Below, piece after piece: positions 1 through 8,368 of a DNA stretch of 64,000 nucleotides. This stretch comes from an uncultured bacterium (lineage in GTDB: Bacteria > Cyanobacteriota > Vampirovibrionia > Gastranaerophilales > Gastranaerophilaceae): NCBI GenBank assembly GCA_949300485.1, contig CASGEL010000001.1:124001-188000 (forward strand), in the 5' to 3' direction. Within the stretch, counting starts at the first letter, position 1; each line of letters starts with the position of its first letter. The notes beneath the pieces were generated by a model that worked only from the letters and a program-made list of their open reading frames with translations, had not been told where the DNA came from and searched no databases. A program made the translations under genes and the position numbers.

Positions 1-306
1 GGTCTATTAGGAGCATTTACATACGGACCTCAAATGATGATAGGCGGGCTATGTGCAGTTGAATCAAGCTCTAAAAAAGTCGCCTCTGCAGCTACAGGCT
101 TCACCGGAACATTTGGTTATATCGGAGCATTTTTATCTTCAACAGGAACAGGCTTCATTGTTGATAAATTAGGTAAAAACGGAGAAGCTGACTGGAACGG
201 AGCAATTTATTTCTGGCTTGCCTCAGGAATTATCTGTTTAATTATCTGTGCAATCCTCGCAATCGAAGAATATGCAAAAGATAAGAAAAAAATGAAAGAA
301 GCTTAA
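1..306 (+). CDS. GlpT/UhpT-type organophosphate:phosphate antiporter, C-terminal fragment
   Basis: The reading frame is open from the first base, so the 5' end lies outside the window and only the last 101 residues are seen. The segment G-P-Q-M-M-I-G-G followed by KK-(x)5-A-T-G-F-T-G-T-F-G-Y is the pattern of the organophosphate:inorganic phosphate antiporters (GlpT, UhpT, UhpC) of the major facilitator superfamily, inner-membrane carriers that exchange glycerol-3-phosphate or hexose phosphate for phosphate. Two hydrophobic helices are visible, the last just before a charged lysine-rich cytoplasmic tail. The substrate cannot be assigned from this fragment. A strong terminator follows directly. 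Confidence 0.75.
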   Translation, partial: GLLGAFTYGPQMMIGGLCAVESSSKKVASAATGFTGTFGYIGAFLSSTGTGFIVDKLGKNGEADWNGAIYFWLASGIICLIICAILAIEEYAKDKKKMKEA

Positions 307-312
307 ATAAAA

Positions 313-350
313 AAAGAAGAACCTTAAAAAAGGTTCTTCTTTTTTTATTC
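313..350 (+). terminator. Rho-independent terminator after the transporter
   Basis: A 12-bp perfect stem (313-324 with 331-342, arm AAAGAAGAACCT) with a short A-rich loop is followed by a T-run. It lies just after the transporter stop codon. The methyltransferase gene converges on it from the other strand, and the A-run before the stem would let it work in both directions. Confidence 0.85.
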
Positions 351-363
351 TTATTCTGATACG

Positions 364-1290
364 TTATAATATTTTAACTGCCACTTGCTCTAAAGTATAC
401 ACATAACCAAGGTATTCATATTTTAATCCGCTATCTGTAATAAATTCCTGAAAGGCTTTATATTCATGATTTTGCCAATTCGGATAATTGAAATACTCAT
501 CAAAAACAATAATAGTTCCCGGTTTAATACTATCTTTTAAATTTTCAAAAATAGTTTTTGTTGATGAATATAAATCACAATCTACATGCAAAAAAGCACA
601 TTGTCCATTATGATCTTTTACAAATTCCGGTAATGAATCATCAAACCAGCCCTTGATAAGTTGAACATTCTCCCGAACCTCAGGTAAAATATCTTTAGCA
701 AACTTACCTTTTTCAAATCCTGAGCGCCAACTCTCCGGCAATCCTTCAAAACTATCAAATCCATAGACCGCAACATCTGGACGAGCTTCTGCAATATGAT
801 TGATAGTATTGCCTGAATACACACCAAATTCTAAATACAAACCATCCAGTGTAACTTTTGATAACGCATAAGACAATAAATCATATTTATTTTTGAAATA
901 AGGCACTGCCGGCATATTCTCAATAATATAACGAGCAGTTTCCATGCCTGCAAATTCATATAAATATTTTCTTATATTTTGAACAGGTTTTTCTGTTATG
1001 TAAGATTTTACAGAAGCTAATTCTACACTTAATTTATCGCATTTCTTAAAAATCACATCAAAAGCGGAAGAATTAGCTTGCTCTAATTTAATTAAATCTT
1101 CTGCATATTTACTAAGTAGTTTAAATTGTTCAGAATATTTTTTAAGTTCTATTTCCTGAGCATTTAACCTATCTACAAGAATTTTGTATTTATTTTTAAC
1201 TTTAAAATTAAAGCCTAATAAAGTAGTAACTTTATAGATTCCTTCATTTTCAACAGAAAATATTGCCTTCAGTAAACCTTTTTTCTTCAT
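364..1290 (-). CDS. TylF/MycF-type SAM-dependent methyltransferase with coiled-coil N-terminus
   Basis: I place the start at the ATG at 1290, giving 308 residues, because AGGAG lies 5 bases upstream (1296-1300). In-frame ATG (1305) and TTG (1323) codons further upstream are less well placed. The C-terminal half is a class I methyltransferase of the TylF/macrocin O-methyltransferase family. The SAM loop LEFGVYSGN is at about 153-161, followed by the YGFDSFEGLPE strand and the metal-binding region HVDCDLY at about 235-241. The family O-methylates sugars or polyketide glycosides; here a surface-glycan sugar is the likely substrate. The N-terminus carries the short leader K-x-I-F-S-V-x-N...LLGF also seen in the CDP-polyol transferase nearby, then a heptad-like helical stretch. 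It is transcribed divergently from the glycosyltransferase. Confidence 0.8.
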   Translation of the reverse strand: MKKKGLLKAIFSVENEGIYKVTTLLGFNFKVKNKYKILVDRLNAQEIELKKYSEQFKLLSKYAEDLIKLEQANSSAFDVIFKKCDKLSVELASVKSYITEKPVQNIRKYLYEFAGMETARYIIENMPAVPYFKNKYDLLSYALSKVTLDGLYLEFGVYSGNTINHIAEARPDVAVYGFDSFEGLPESWRSGFEKGKFAKDILPEVRENVQLIKGWFDDSLPEFVKDHNGQCAFLHVDCDLYSSTKTIFENLKDSIKPGTIIVFDEYFNYPNWQNHEYKAFQEFITDSGLKYEYLGYVYTLEQVAVKIL

Positions 1291-1514
1291 TGTTGCTCCT
1301 GCCATCTTCTCAAATTCCAACAATAAAAACTATTTCAATAGAATATTATATAAATTATATCATAAAATTATTAATAATATTTAATATTTTATATTTAATA
1401 AGTTAATAAAAATATCTTTATGATAATATCGAAATAGGAATTAAGAAATTTATACACTAGATATTTTATTTATTGGAATTAAGAACATTTAGAGAGGCAA
1501 AGGAGACTATAATC

Positions 1515-2933
1515 TTGAAAATTTTACTCTATAACTGGGTTCAGTTTGATAATAAAGAAAAAGCCGGCGGAGGAGTTTCTGTATATATAAAAAATTTAAT
1601 TGAATATTTGATAAAAGATCATAACCATATTGTATATTTTCTAAGCAGCGGGAATAAATATGATCCATTAGTTTCTGAGCCTTATATAAAAAAATCAAAA
1701 AATATATTCGGTAATAGATGTCATACATATGAAGTAATAAATTCTGATATCATAGGGCCTCTAGGAACTTTATGCTGGGATCTTGACAGATATTTAGAGG
1801 ATACAAGAACCACAAAAATTATGGAAGACTTCATTAAAAAAAATGGTCCCTTTGATATTATACATATTCATAATATTGGCGGATTTGGCCAAAATTTTTT
1901 AAGGATGAAAGAAAAATTCCCGAATACAAAATTCATCTTCGATTTGCACAATTATAATTGTTTTTGTATGAATAGTTATCTTTTTAATCAAAAAGAACAA
2001 GTCTTATGTACAAATTATCATACTGGGAATGATTGTTTAACCTGCTATTCTAAAATCGGTGCTTCTGAAAAATTATATAAAAATAGAGTTAAATTATTTT
2101 GGAAAGATCACTTATTTTCTAAATTAATTTATAAATTTAAACATGGATTTAAAAATTTGTATAAAAATAACTATAAACAATACTACGTAACTACATATAA
2201 AAATTGTAGATGTAATGCACAATCATACGTAAAATTTAGAGAAAATAATATTAAATATATAAATGAAAATTTTGACATTATTTTAGCTGTTTCTCAAAAA
2301 GTTAAAGATGTTGCAATTAATTACGGACTAGATGCAGAAAAAATAAAAGTTTCATATATCGGAACAAAATTTGCAGAAAATGTCAAACCGCCAAAAGTTT
2401 ATAACTCAAATAAAAAATTTAAGATTGCATATATGGGATATGCAAACACACTTAAAGGATTTTTCTTTCTGGTTGAAGCTTTATCTTCCTTATCTGAAGA
2501 AATTGCACAAAATATAGATCTTGTATTTGCGGCAAAAGGAGCAAAAGAAAAATTTGTAAAAGAAAAACTTTCAAAGTTTCATTCCGTAGAAGTTCTTAAC
2601 GGTTATACACATGACAATATCCACTCTATTTTGCAAGATGTAACACTAGGTATTGTCCCGGTATTATGGGATGATAATTTGCCACAGGTTGCTATTGAGA
2701 TCGTTTCAAACGGAATCCCTATATTATGCAGTGATTTAGGAGGGGCTTCCGAATTAAGTACCTCTGAATTATTTAAATTTGAAGGTGGAAATATTGAGGA
2801 CTTTAAAAATAAATTAATTTATCTTATTCAAAATCCATCTGAATTACAGCAGTATTGGATTCACCATAACGGTTTAATGACTATGGATAAGCATATAAAA
2901 ATTTTAGAACAGATATACAAAGAAAATAATTAG
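1515..2933 (+). CDS. Glycosyltransferase family 4 (GT-B)
   Basis: The TTG at 1515 is the preferred start: AGGAG lies at 1501-1505, and the protein then begins MKILLYNW, as GT4 enzymes usually do. The upstream in-frame TTG at 1473 has no ribosome site. The product is 472 residues. The N-domain has the glycine loop KAGGGVSVYI, and the C-domain ends with DDNLPQVAIEIVSNGIPIL followed by GGASE, the donor-nucleotide acidic motif of GT4 retaining transferases. Between the domains is a cysteine-rich insert (CFC, LC, CLTCY), found in some polysaccharide GT4 proteins, that may bind a metal. It probably adds a sugar to a lipid-linked surface glycan at the cytoplasmic membrane. It leads an operon with the next two genes. 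Confidence 0.85.
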   Translation: MKILLYNWVQFDNKEKAGGGVSVYIKNLIEYLIKDHNHIVYFLSSGNKYDPLVSEPYIKKSKNIFGNRCHTYEVINSDIIGPLGTLCWDLDRYLEDTRTTKIMEDFIKKNGPFDIIHIHNIGGFGQNFLRMKEKFPNTKFIFDLHNYNCFCMNSYLFNQKEQVLCTNYHTGNDCLTCYSKIGASEKLYKNRVKLFWKDHLFSKLIYKFKHGFKNLYKNNYKQYYVTTYKNCRCNAQSYVKFRENNIKYINENFDIILAVSQKVKDVAINYGLDAEKIKVSYIGTKFAENVKPPKVYNSNKKFKIAYMGYANTLKGFFFLVEALSSLSEEIAQNIDLVFAAKGAKEKFVKEKLSKFHSVEVLNGYTHDNIHSILQDVTLGIVPVLWDDNLPQVAIEIVSNGIPILCSDLGGASELSTSELFKFEGGNIEDFKNKLIYLIQNPSELQQYWIHHNGLMTMDKHIKILEQIYKENN

Positions 2934-2954
2934 GCATTTCTAAGGATTTCAAAT

Positions 2955-4226
2955 ATGGCAAATGTATTTTTACAGAAAATATTTTCAATTACTAACAAAA
3001 AGAATCATAAAATAATCACTATATTAGGAATAAAAATAAAATTTTCCAAAAAACTTCCTAAATACATTATTTTATTAGGAAAAATATTAGATAAAATTAT
3101 ACCCAAAAATCATACCAAAATAGTCTTCTGCTCATATCCTGATTACTCAGATAATGCGAAAGAATTTTTTGAATATATGAAAACAAATCATGCTAATGAA
3201 TATAGTATGATTTGGTTATGTAATAACCCAAATTCACTTGAAATACCTGTAAAAAAATATAAAATACACTCAATAAAAGGATTATTGGAATTACTTACGG
3301 CCAAATATACTGTAAACACATTTTTTTCATTAGAACAATTTACATCCTCAAAGCGGAGAGTTAATATACAGTTATGGCATGGTATGACATTAAAAACCAT
3401 TGGATATTTAGAAAAAAACATTCCTGATCATATGTTCAAAGCCTATAAAAAAAATAAAGATGCATATTTCTTTGTTACTTCTGATATATTTAAATTAGCA
3501 ATGTCTGCATCTTTCTTAGTAAATCCAAACAGAATATTTATAACCGGGCAGCCAAGAACCGATTGTATTATCTCAAAACGAAATTCCAATAAAATAAAAA
3601 AATTTTTAGATTGTTACAATTATGACAAAGTTATTCTATTCACACCTACTTACAAAGAATGTAAACGCAAAGACGGAGGTCGTGATGTCGATCATTTATT
3701 CAATAATATATTCTATATGGATGATTATTCTGAAGAAAAATTTTACCAACTATTAGAGAATAAAAATATTTTATTTGTGATTAAACCACATCCTTTTGAA
3801 GAAAAATTTTATAGAAATTTAGAAGCAAATAATACATTCAGTCATCCAAATATAAAAATTCTATATAATACTGATATAAAAAACAATGACCTGTACTTCT
3901 ATGAATTCTTCCAGATTGCAGATTTAATGATTACAGATTTTTCTTCAATAGGGATTGATTATTTAATAACACAAAAACCTATAATATTTTTAAATTCTTT
4001 AGCCGAAGAGTATAATAAAAATAGAGGTTTTACACTTGAAGATAATTATGAAATTATGATGCCTGGAGAGAAGGTCTATAATTTTCACCAATTGCTAAAT
4101 GCAATTGAAGATGCTATATTTACTGATAAATGGAAAAACTCAAGATTAAAAATACTTCCATTACTACATAAGTATTGTGATAGTAATGCTTCTGAACGAA
4201 TTTATAACATAATGAAGGAATTATAA
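2955..4226 (+). CDS. CDP-glycerol/CDP-polyol phosphotransferase (TagB/TagF-like)
   Basis: This 423-residue protein matches the CDP-glycerol glycerophosphotransferase family (Glyphos_transf), which moves polyol phosphate from a CDP carrier to a teichoic-acid-like or capsular acceptor. Visible motifs are QLWHGM at 139-144 (catalytic-site histidine region), KPHP at 277-280 and ITDFSSIGID at 326-335. The N-terminus has the leader KIFSITNKKNHKIITILGIK, which closely parallels the methyltransferase upstream. AAGGA precedes the ATG. It sits 21 bases after the glycosyltransferase and 3 bases before a gene with a CDP-polyol-forming domain, so donor synthesis and use are probably coupled. Whether the polyol is glycerol or something else is not shown. 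Confidence 0.85.
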   Translation: MANVFLQKIFSITNKKNHKIITILGIKIKFSKKLPKYIILLGKILDKIIPKNHTKIVFCSYPDYSDNAKEFFEYMKTNHANEYSMIWLCNNPNSLEIPVKKYKIHSIKGLLELLTAKYTVNTFFSLEQFTSSKRRVNIQLWHGMTLKTIGYLEKNIPDHMFKAYKKNKDAYFFVTSDIFKLAMSASFLVNPNRIFITGQPRTDCIISKRNSNKIKKFLDCYNYDKVILFTPTYKECKRKDGGRDVDHLFNNIFYMDDYSEEKFYQLLENKNILFVIKPHPFEEKFYRNLEANNTFSHPNIKILYNTDIKNNDLYFYEFFQIADLMITDFSSIGIDYLITQKPIIFLNSLAEEYNKNRGFTLEDNYEIMMPGEKVYNFHQLLNAIEDAIFTDKWKNSRLKILPLLHKYCDSNASERIYNIMKEL

Positions 4227-4229
4227 AAT

Positions 4230-5597
4230 ATGAAAAAAATTATAACTTACGGCACATTTGATTTACTTCATCGAGGGCATCTTAATATTCTTCAAAAAGC
4301 AAAAGCTATGGGAGACTATTTAATTGTCGGTGTAACTAGCGAAAATTATGATATGTCTCGTGGAAAATTAAATGTTTCACAATCTTTGATGGAAAGAATT
4401 GAAAATGTTAAAAATACAGGATTAGCTGATGAGATTATTGTCGAAGAATATATGGGGCAAAAAATACGAGATATAAAAAAATATGGTGTTGATACTTTTG
4501 TAATCGGATCTGATTGGCTAAATAAATTTGACTATTTAAAACCATTTTGCAATGTTGTTTATTTGGAAAGAACTAAAGGAGTATCTTCAACTGAATTACG
4601 AAATGAACAAAATACTATCCTTAAACTTGGAGTTGTAGGCAACGGCAGAATAGCAAAACGATTTATAAAAGAATCAAAATACGTCAGCGGAATAGACATT
4701 GACTATGTTTACGGCAGAAATCCTCAGAAATTAGAACAATTATGTAATGATTTTGGACTTGAAAAATATTTTACTAACTACTCAGAATTTTTAAAAAATG
4801 TTGATGCCGTATATATAGCTTTACCGCATACAATGCACTATGAATATACAAAAAATGCACTGTTAGCAGGTAAACATGTTCTTTGTGAAAAACCTATAAC
4901 TTTAATAGAAAAAGAAACCGAAGAATTATTTAAAATAGCAAAAGATAAAGGTTTAATTCTTCAAGAAGCCATTAAAACAGTTTATTCGCCTTGTTTTGAT
5001 AAACTAATAAGCATTGCTCAAAGCGGAATTATAGGTACAATAAGAGATATTGATGCTACATTTACAAAATTGTTAACCGATAAAACCTTAAGAGAATTTA
5101 ATCCGGAACTGGGTGGAGGCAGCCTTACAGAACTTGGAAGTTATCCTTTATGTATAATAACCAAACTTCTTGGAACTCAGCCCGACAAAATTGAATATAC
5201 AACAATGATAGATCCTGAAACCGGTGTTGATTTAATGACTAAAGCCGCTATCATTTATGAAAAAGCAATAGGGATTGCAAATGTCGGAATCGGAGTTAAA
5301 AAAGAAGGCGATTGCGTAATTTCTGGAACTGACGGTTATATCTATATCCCTGCACCATGGTGGAAAACAGAATACTTTGAAGTAAGATTTGAAGATTTAA
5401 ACAAAACCCAAAAAATATTTACAAAATTTGATGGGGATGGTTTAAGATACGAACTTGCAGAGTTTTTGAAATCAATAAATACTAAAACTAAAACATATAA
5501 ATTAACCGATGAAGAATCAATATTCATAAGCCGTATAATAGAAGAATTCAACAAGCAAAAAGAAATTAACCAAAATATTAATTATATAAAATTATAA
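4230..5597 (+). CDS. Fused cytidylyltransferase (TagD-like) and Gfo/Idh/MocA oxidoreductase
   Basis: This is a two-domain protein of 455 residues. Residues 1-128 are a glycerol-3-phosphate-type cytidylyltransferase: HRGH at 14-17 binds nucleotide, and RTKGVSST at 114-121 is the second family signature. Residues 132-455 are a Gfo/Idh/MocA dehydrogenase with a Rossmann loop GVVGNGRIAKR at 134-144 and the EKP catalytic motif at 220-222. The frame is continuous across the junction. The N-domain should make CDP-glycerol or a similar CDP-polyol for the adjacent transferase. The C-domain should oxidise or reduce a sugar or polyol with NAD(P)H. That one polypeptide makes and activates a modified polyol is inference. 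Start choice is secure because it follows the previous stop by 3 bases. Confidence 0.85.
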   Translation: MKKIITYGTFDLLHRGHLNILQKAKAMGDYLIVGVTSENYDMSRGKLNVSQSLMERIENVKNTGLADEIIVEEYMGQKIRDIKKYGVDTFVIGSDWLNKFDYLKPFCNVVYLERTKGVSSTELRNEQNTILKLGVVGNGRIAKRFIKESKYVSGIDIDYVYGRNPQKLEQLCNDFGLEKYFTNYSEFLKNVDAVYIALPHTMHYEYTKNALLAGKHVLCEKPITLIEKETEELFKIAKDKGLILQEAIKTVYSPCFDKLISIAQSGIIGTIRDIDATFTKLLTDKTLREFNPELGGGSLTELGSYPLCIITKLLGTQPDKIEYTTMIDPETGVDLMTKAAIIYEKAIGIANVGIGVKKEGDCVISGTDGYIYIPAPWWKTEYFEVRFEDLNKTQKIFTKFDGDGLRYELAEFLKSINTKTKTYKLTDEESIFISRIIEEFNKQKEINQNINYIKL

Positions 5598-5633
5598 AAT
5601 ATGACAGTATTTATCTAAAATCAAGGTGTAAAA

Positions 5634-5735
5634 GTGCTGGGAAAGTATTTAAGTTTAATTGGTTATAAAAAATGTACAGGGTGTGGTGCTTGTATGAATT
5701 CATGCCCGTTTGTTTTTTATTGTGTTACAATTTAA
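5634..5735 (+). pseudogene. Ferredoxin-motif stub, probable remnant of an F420H2-dehydrogenase-beta-like gene
   Basis: A 33-codon frame starts with GTG after AAGG and reads into KCTGCGACMNSCP, a complete C-x2-C-x2-C-x3-C-P [4Fe-4S] motif (Cys 14, 17, 20, 24), then stops at 5733. Surface-polysaccharide loci often carry genes of the coenzyme F420 hydrogenase/dehydrogenase beta-subunit family that begin with just such a motif. This looks like the first codons of one whose remaining several hundred codons have been deleted. An intact 33-residue ferredoxin-like peptide is possible but unlikely, since only one cluster motif and no fold remain. Confidence 0.55.
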
Positions 5736-5773
5736 TCAGGGAATTTTTATTTTAAAACTCCACAGGGGGAAAG

Positions 5774-6757
5774 ATGAAAGCTGCAGAGATTGAAAACAAT
5801 ATTTTAGTTATAAAAGAACGGGAAGATGAACAGCTTAACGGTCGAAAAGGTGCTATTGTTAAGCTTTTAGGCTGCGGACTTTGTGGGTCTGACATAGTTA
5901 AGTTAAAACAGCATTTGGCAAAAAACGGTACCGTTTTAGGGCATGAAATTGTTGCACAAATAATAGAAATTGATTCTGATACTGAATTTAAAAATGGTGA
6001 TGTTATAGTTACATCACACCATATTCCATGCGGCAAATGCGAATATTGCAAAAATGGTAACGTTTCTATGTGCAGACATTTCAAGGAAACTAATATCAAG
6101 CCCGGCGGGTTTAGTGAATTAATTTTTGTTTCAGAAGAACATTTAAAAAATGTTGCACATTTAAAGCCTGAAAATCTCTCAAATGAAGAAGCATCATTTT
6201 ATGAGCCTTTAGCCTGCTGCATAAGAGCAGTAAAACGCGCCCAATTAAAACAAAATTCAACAGCACTTGTGATCGGTTTAGGCTCAATAGGAATTTTAAT
6301 GGCTCAAGCTCTTAAAGCTTTTGGAATGAATGTTATAGGATGTGATTTAATCTCTTCAAGAGTTGAATTATTAAAAAATCTCGGAATTGAAGCATTCAGT
6401 GTTCCTGAAATGTGCGAAAGTATTAAAGCAGATGGAGTTTTTATGACTTCAGGCTCTGATAAAGCTATTGATACTGCATTAAAATTTGTTCGGGACGGCG
6501 GAAAAATTTTAGTTTTTTCAAGCACGCCAAATAATTTTGGATATGCAAATAATGAAATTTATTATAGAGAATTAACCGTTCTGGGAAGCTACTCTCCATC
6601 TCCGCAAGATTTAAAAGATTCATTAGAACTTTTGAAAAACAAACAAGTCAAAGTTGCAGGATTATCAACCGATTATCCGCTTGAAAAAATACAAAAAGCA
6701 ATTAACGATACTCTTGACAATAAAATCCTAAAAGCTTATATAAAAATAACGGATTAA
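5774..6757 (+). CDS. Zinc-dependent medium-chain alcohol/polyol dehydrogenase
   Basis: This is a 327-residue MDR-family NAD(P)-dependent dehydrogenase. Catalytic zinc ligands are Cys37 (GCGLCGSD) and His57-Glu58 (GHE). The structural zinc site is Cys86, 89, 92 and 100 (PCGKCEYC...MC). The nucleotide loop is GLGSIG near residue 168. A strong AGGGGGAAAG precedes the ATG. It is slightly shorter than the typical 340-350 residues. It forms a pair with the next gene, 6 bases downstream. Given the polyol transferase upstream, oxidation or reduction of a polyol or keto-sugar (as in TarJ or sorbitol dehydrogenase) is plausible, but the substrate is not deducible. Confidence 0.85.
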   Translation: MKAAEIENNILVIKEREDEQLNGRKGAIVKLLGCGLCGSDIVKLKQHLAKNGTVLGHEIVAQIIEIDSDTEFKNGDVIVTSHHIPCGKCEYCKNGNVSMCRHFKETNIKPGGFSELIFVSEEHLKNVAHLKPENLSNEEASFYEPLACCIRAVKRAQLKQNSTALVIGLGSIGILMAQALKAFGMNVIGCDLISSRVELLKNLGIEAFSVPEMCESIKADGVFMTSGSDKAIDTALKFVRDGGKILVFSSTPNNFGYANNEIYYRELTVLGSYSPSPQDLKDSLELLKNKQVKVAGLSTDYPLEKIQKAINDTLDNKILKAYIKITD

Positions 6758-6763
6758 AATAAA

Positions 6764-7804
6764 ATGAAAGCAATACAATATTACGGACCCAAAGATATAA
6801 GACTTGAAAATATTATGGTAAAGCCGCCTGAAGAAGGCGAAGTTGTCGTAAAAATCATGGCTGCATTAACCTGCGGAACAGATGTAAAAACCTTTAGAAG
6901 AGGCCACCCTGTATTGATTAAAGAAATTCCGTCAGGTTTTGGACACGAATTTTCAGGAATCATAGAAAAAATCGGTAAAAATGTTGAAGGATTTAAAGTC
7001 GGCGACAGAGTAGTAGCAGCAAATTCCGCACCTTGCGGAGAATGTTTTTTCTGTAAAAAAGAAGAATACAATCTGTGTGAGAATTTAAACTTATTAAATG
7101 GAGCATACGCACAATACATAACCGTTCCGGCCCGTATTGTTAAAAAAAATATGTTGATTTTACCGCAAGATTTAAGCTTTGAACGTGCTGCATTCTGTGA
7201 ACCTTTGGCTAATGTTGTTCACGGAGCAGAAAGAACCGGTATAAAACCCGGTGACAGCGTAGGGATTATCGGAATAGGCCCGATAGGTTTAATGTTTGCA
7301 AGGATTGCAAAATTAATGGGAGCAAGGGTAATTGTTGCTGGTAGAAATCCTATAAAACTAAAGGCTGCAGAAGATTTTGCCCATGCGGATGAAATTATAG
7401 ACTTAAAAAAATACCCTGCACCTGTCAAAATTTTCAAAGAATTTTCTGATGAAAATAAAGGTGTTGATGTTGCTGTAGAATGTGTAGGCCTGCCTGAAAT
7501 TTGGGAACAAATTTTTGACTGTGTAAGACCGGGCGGAACTGTACACTTCTTTGGCGGATGCAAATCAGGTTCAACTGTAACTTTCGATACCACAAAAATG
7601 CATTATGGCGATATTACAATGATGAGCGTATTTCACCATACCCCTAAATATTTCAGAAAAGCACTTAAATACATCTCCTCTGGAGAAATCGAAGTTGAAA
7701 AATTAATAACAGAGACTCTTCCCTTGGAAAAAGTTGAATATGCAATGGAACAGCATATTGCAGGAAAAGCGATTAAATTTCTAATTCAACCATGGCAGGA
7801 ATAA
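6764..7804 (+). CDS. Second zinc-dependent medium-chain alcohol/polyol dehydrogenase
   Basis: This 346-residue MDR-family protein has Cys37 and His61-Glu62 as catalytic zinc ligands, Cys91, 94, 97 and 105 as the structural zinc site, and a Rossmann loop GIGPIG near 170. It is a paralogue of the preceding gene but clearly diverged. Only 6 bases separate them and there is no strong ribosome site, so it is probably translated by coupling. Two neighbouring MDR enzymes could interconvert two positions of one sugar-alcohol intermediate; this is inference from context. Confidence 0.85.
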   Translation: MKAIQYYGPKDIRLENIMVKPPEEGEVVVKIMAALTCGTDVKTFRRGHPVLIKEIPSGFGHEFSGIIEKIGKNVEGFKVGDRVVAANSAPCGECFFCKKEEYNLCENLNLLNGAYAQYITVPARIVKKNMLILPQDLSFERAAFCEPLANVVHGAERTGIKPGDSVGIIGIGPIGLMFARIAKLMGARVIVAGRNPIKLKAAEDFAHADEIIDLKKYPAPVKIFKEFSDENKGVDVAVECVGLPEIWEQIFDCVRPGGTVHFFGGCKSGSTVTFDTTKMHYGDITMMSVFHHTPKYFRKALKYISSGEIEVEKLITETLPLEKVEYAMEQHIAGKAIKFLIQPWQE

Positions 7805-7815
7805 AACTTTTAAAA

Positions 7816-8184
7816 CTATAAGTAATAAGTATTATATTCATCACCGTCATCATAAGAATTATCATAAACTGCTTCAAACTCCTGAGTATCTTTGACACTA
7901 TCGTCATACCAATTAGCAACAATCTTACCGCCTACGGATTTAATTTCACCATCCGCAAAATAATTAACAACTTTTCCGCCAATAGAATGAATCTCTCCGT
8001 TAGAGCCGTATTTAACTTCTTTGCCTCCTATAGATTGAATATTCCCGTCTTGAGAATAAGCAATAAGCTTATCATCAATAGCATAAACCTGACCATCATT
8101 CCAACAATGTAATTCTGGTTCCATCAAAGGGGTAGAACTATCTGAGCTATAGGAACATAATAAACTAAGTTTCTTTTTATTCAT
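7816..8184 (-). CDS. Hypothetical protein with 16-residue G-x-I-x-S-I-G-G-K repeats
   Basis: The protein has 122 residues and a clear GAGGA ribosome site. I do not recognise a family. The middle contains three near-exact tandem units of about 16 residues (DGNIQSIGGKEVKYGSN, GEIHSIGGKVVNYFAD, GEIKSVGGKIVANWYDD) and a weaker first copy (DDKLIAYSQ). Each has the pattern G-x-I-x-S-[IV]-G-G-K-x-V, which suggests a short beta-solenoid or hairpin-repeat fold. The tail is acidic and tyrosine-rich. There is no signal peptide or membrane helix. It lies convergent with the dehydrogenase pair. Confidence 0.7.
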   Translation of the reverse strand: MNKKKLSLLCSYSSDSSTPLMEPELHCWNDGQVYAIDDKLIAYSQDGNIQSIGGKEVKYGSNGEIHSIGGKVVNYFADGEIKSVGGKIVANWYDDSVKDTQEFEAVYDNSYDDGDEYNTYYL

Positions 8185-8368
8185 ACTCTTAATATCCTCG
8201 CAACTTTATAACGAATAAAATCCAAAAGAGTTCATTTTTTATAAAATTAAATTTAATATAATTATTCACTATGTTACAAGACGTGGTATAGCCGATAAGA
8301 TACATTTACACCACTTGTAAAAAATTTTTGTGTGTACGATAATATTTGTATTACTAGAAGGATATGAC

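Noticed and set aside
1473-1514. Upstream TTG start of the GT4 gene
   Set aside because: No ribosome site, and the protein would not begin with the usual first beta strand; the TTG at 1515 has AGGAG.
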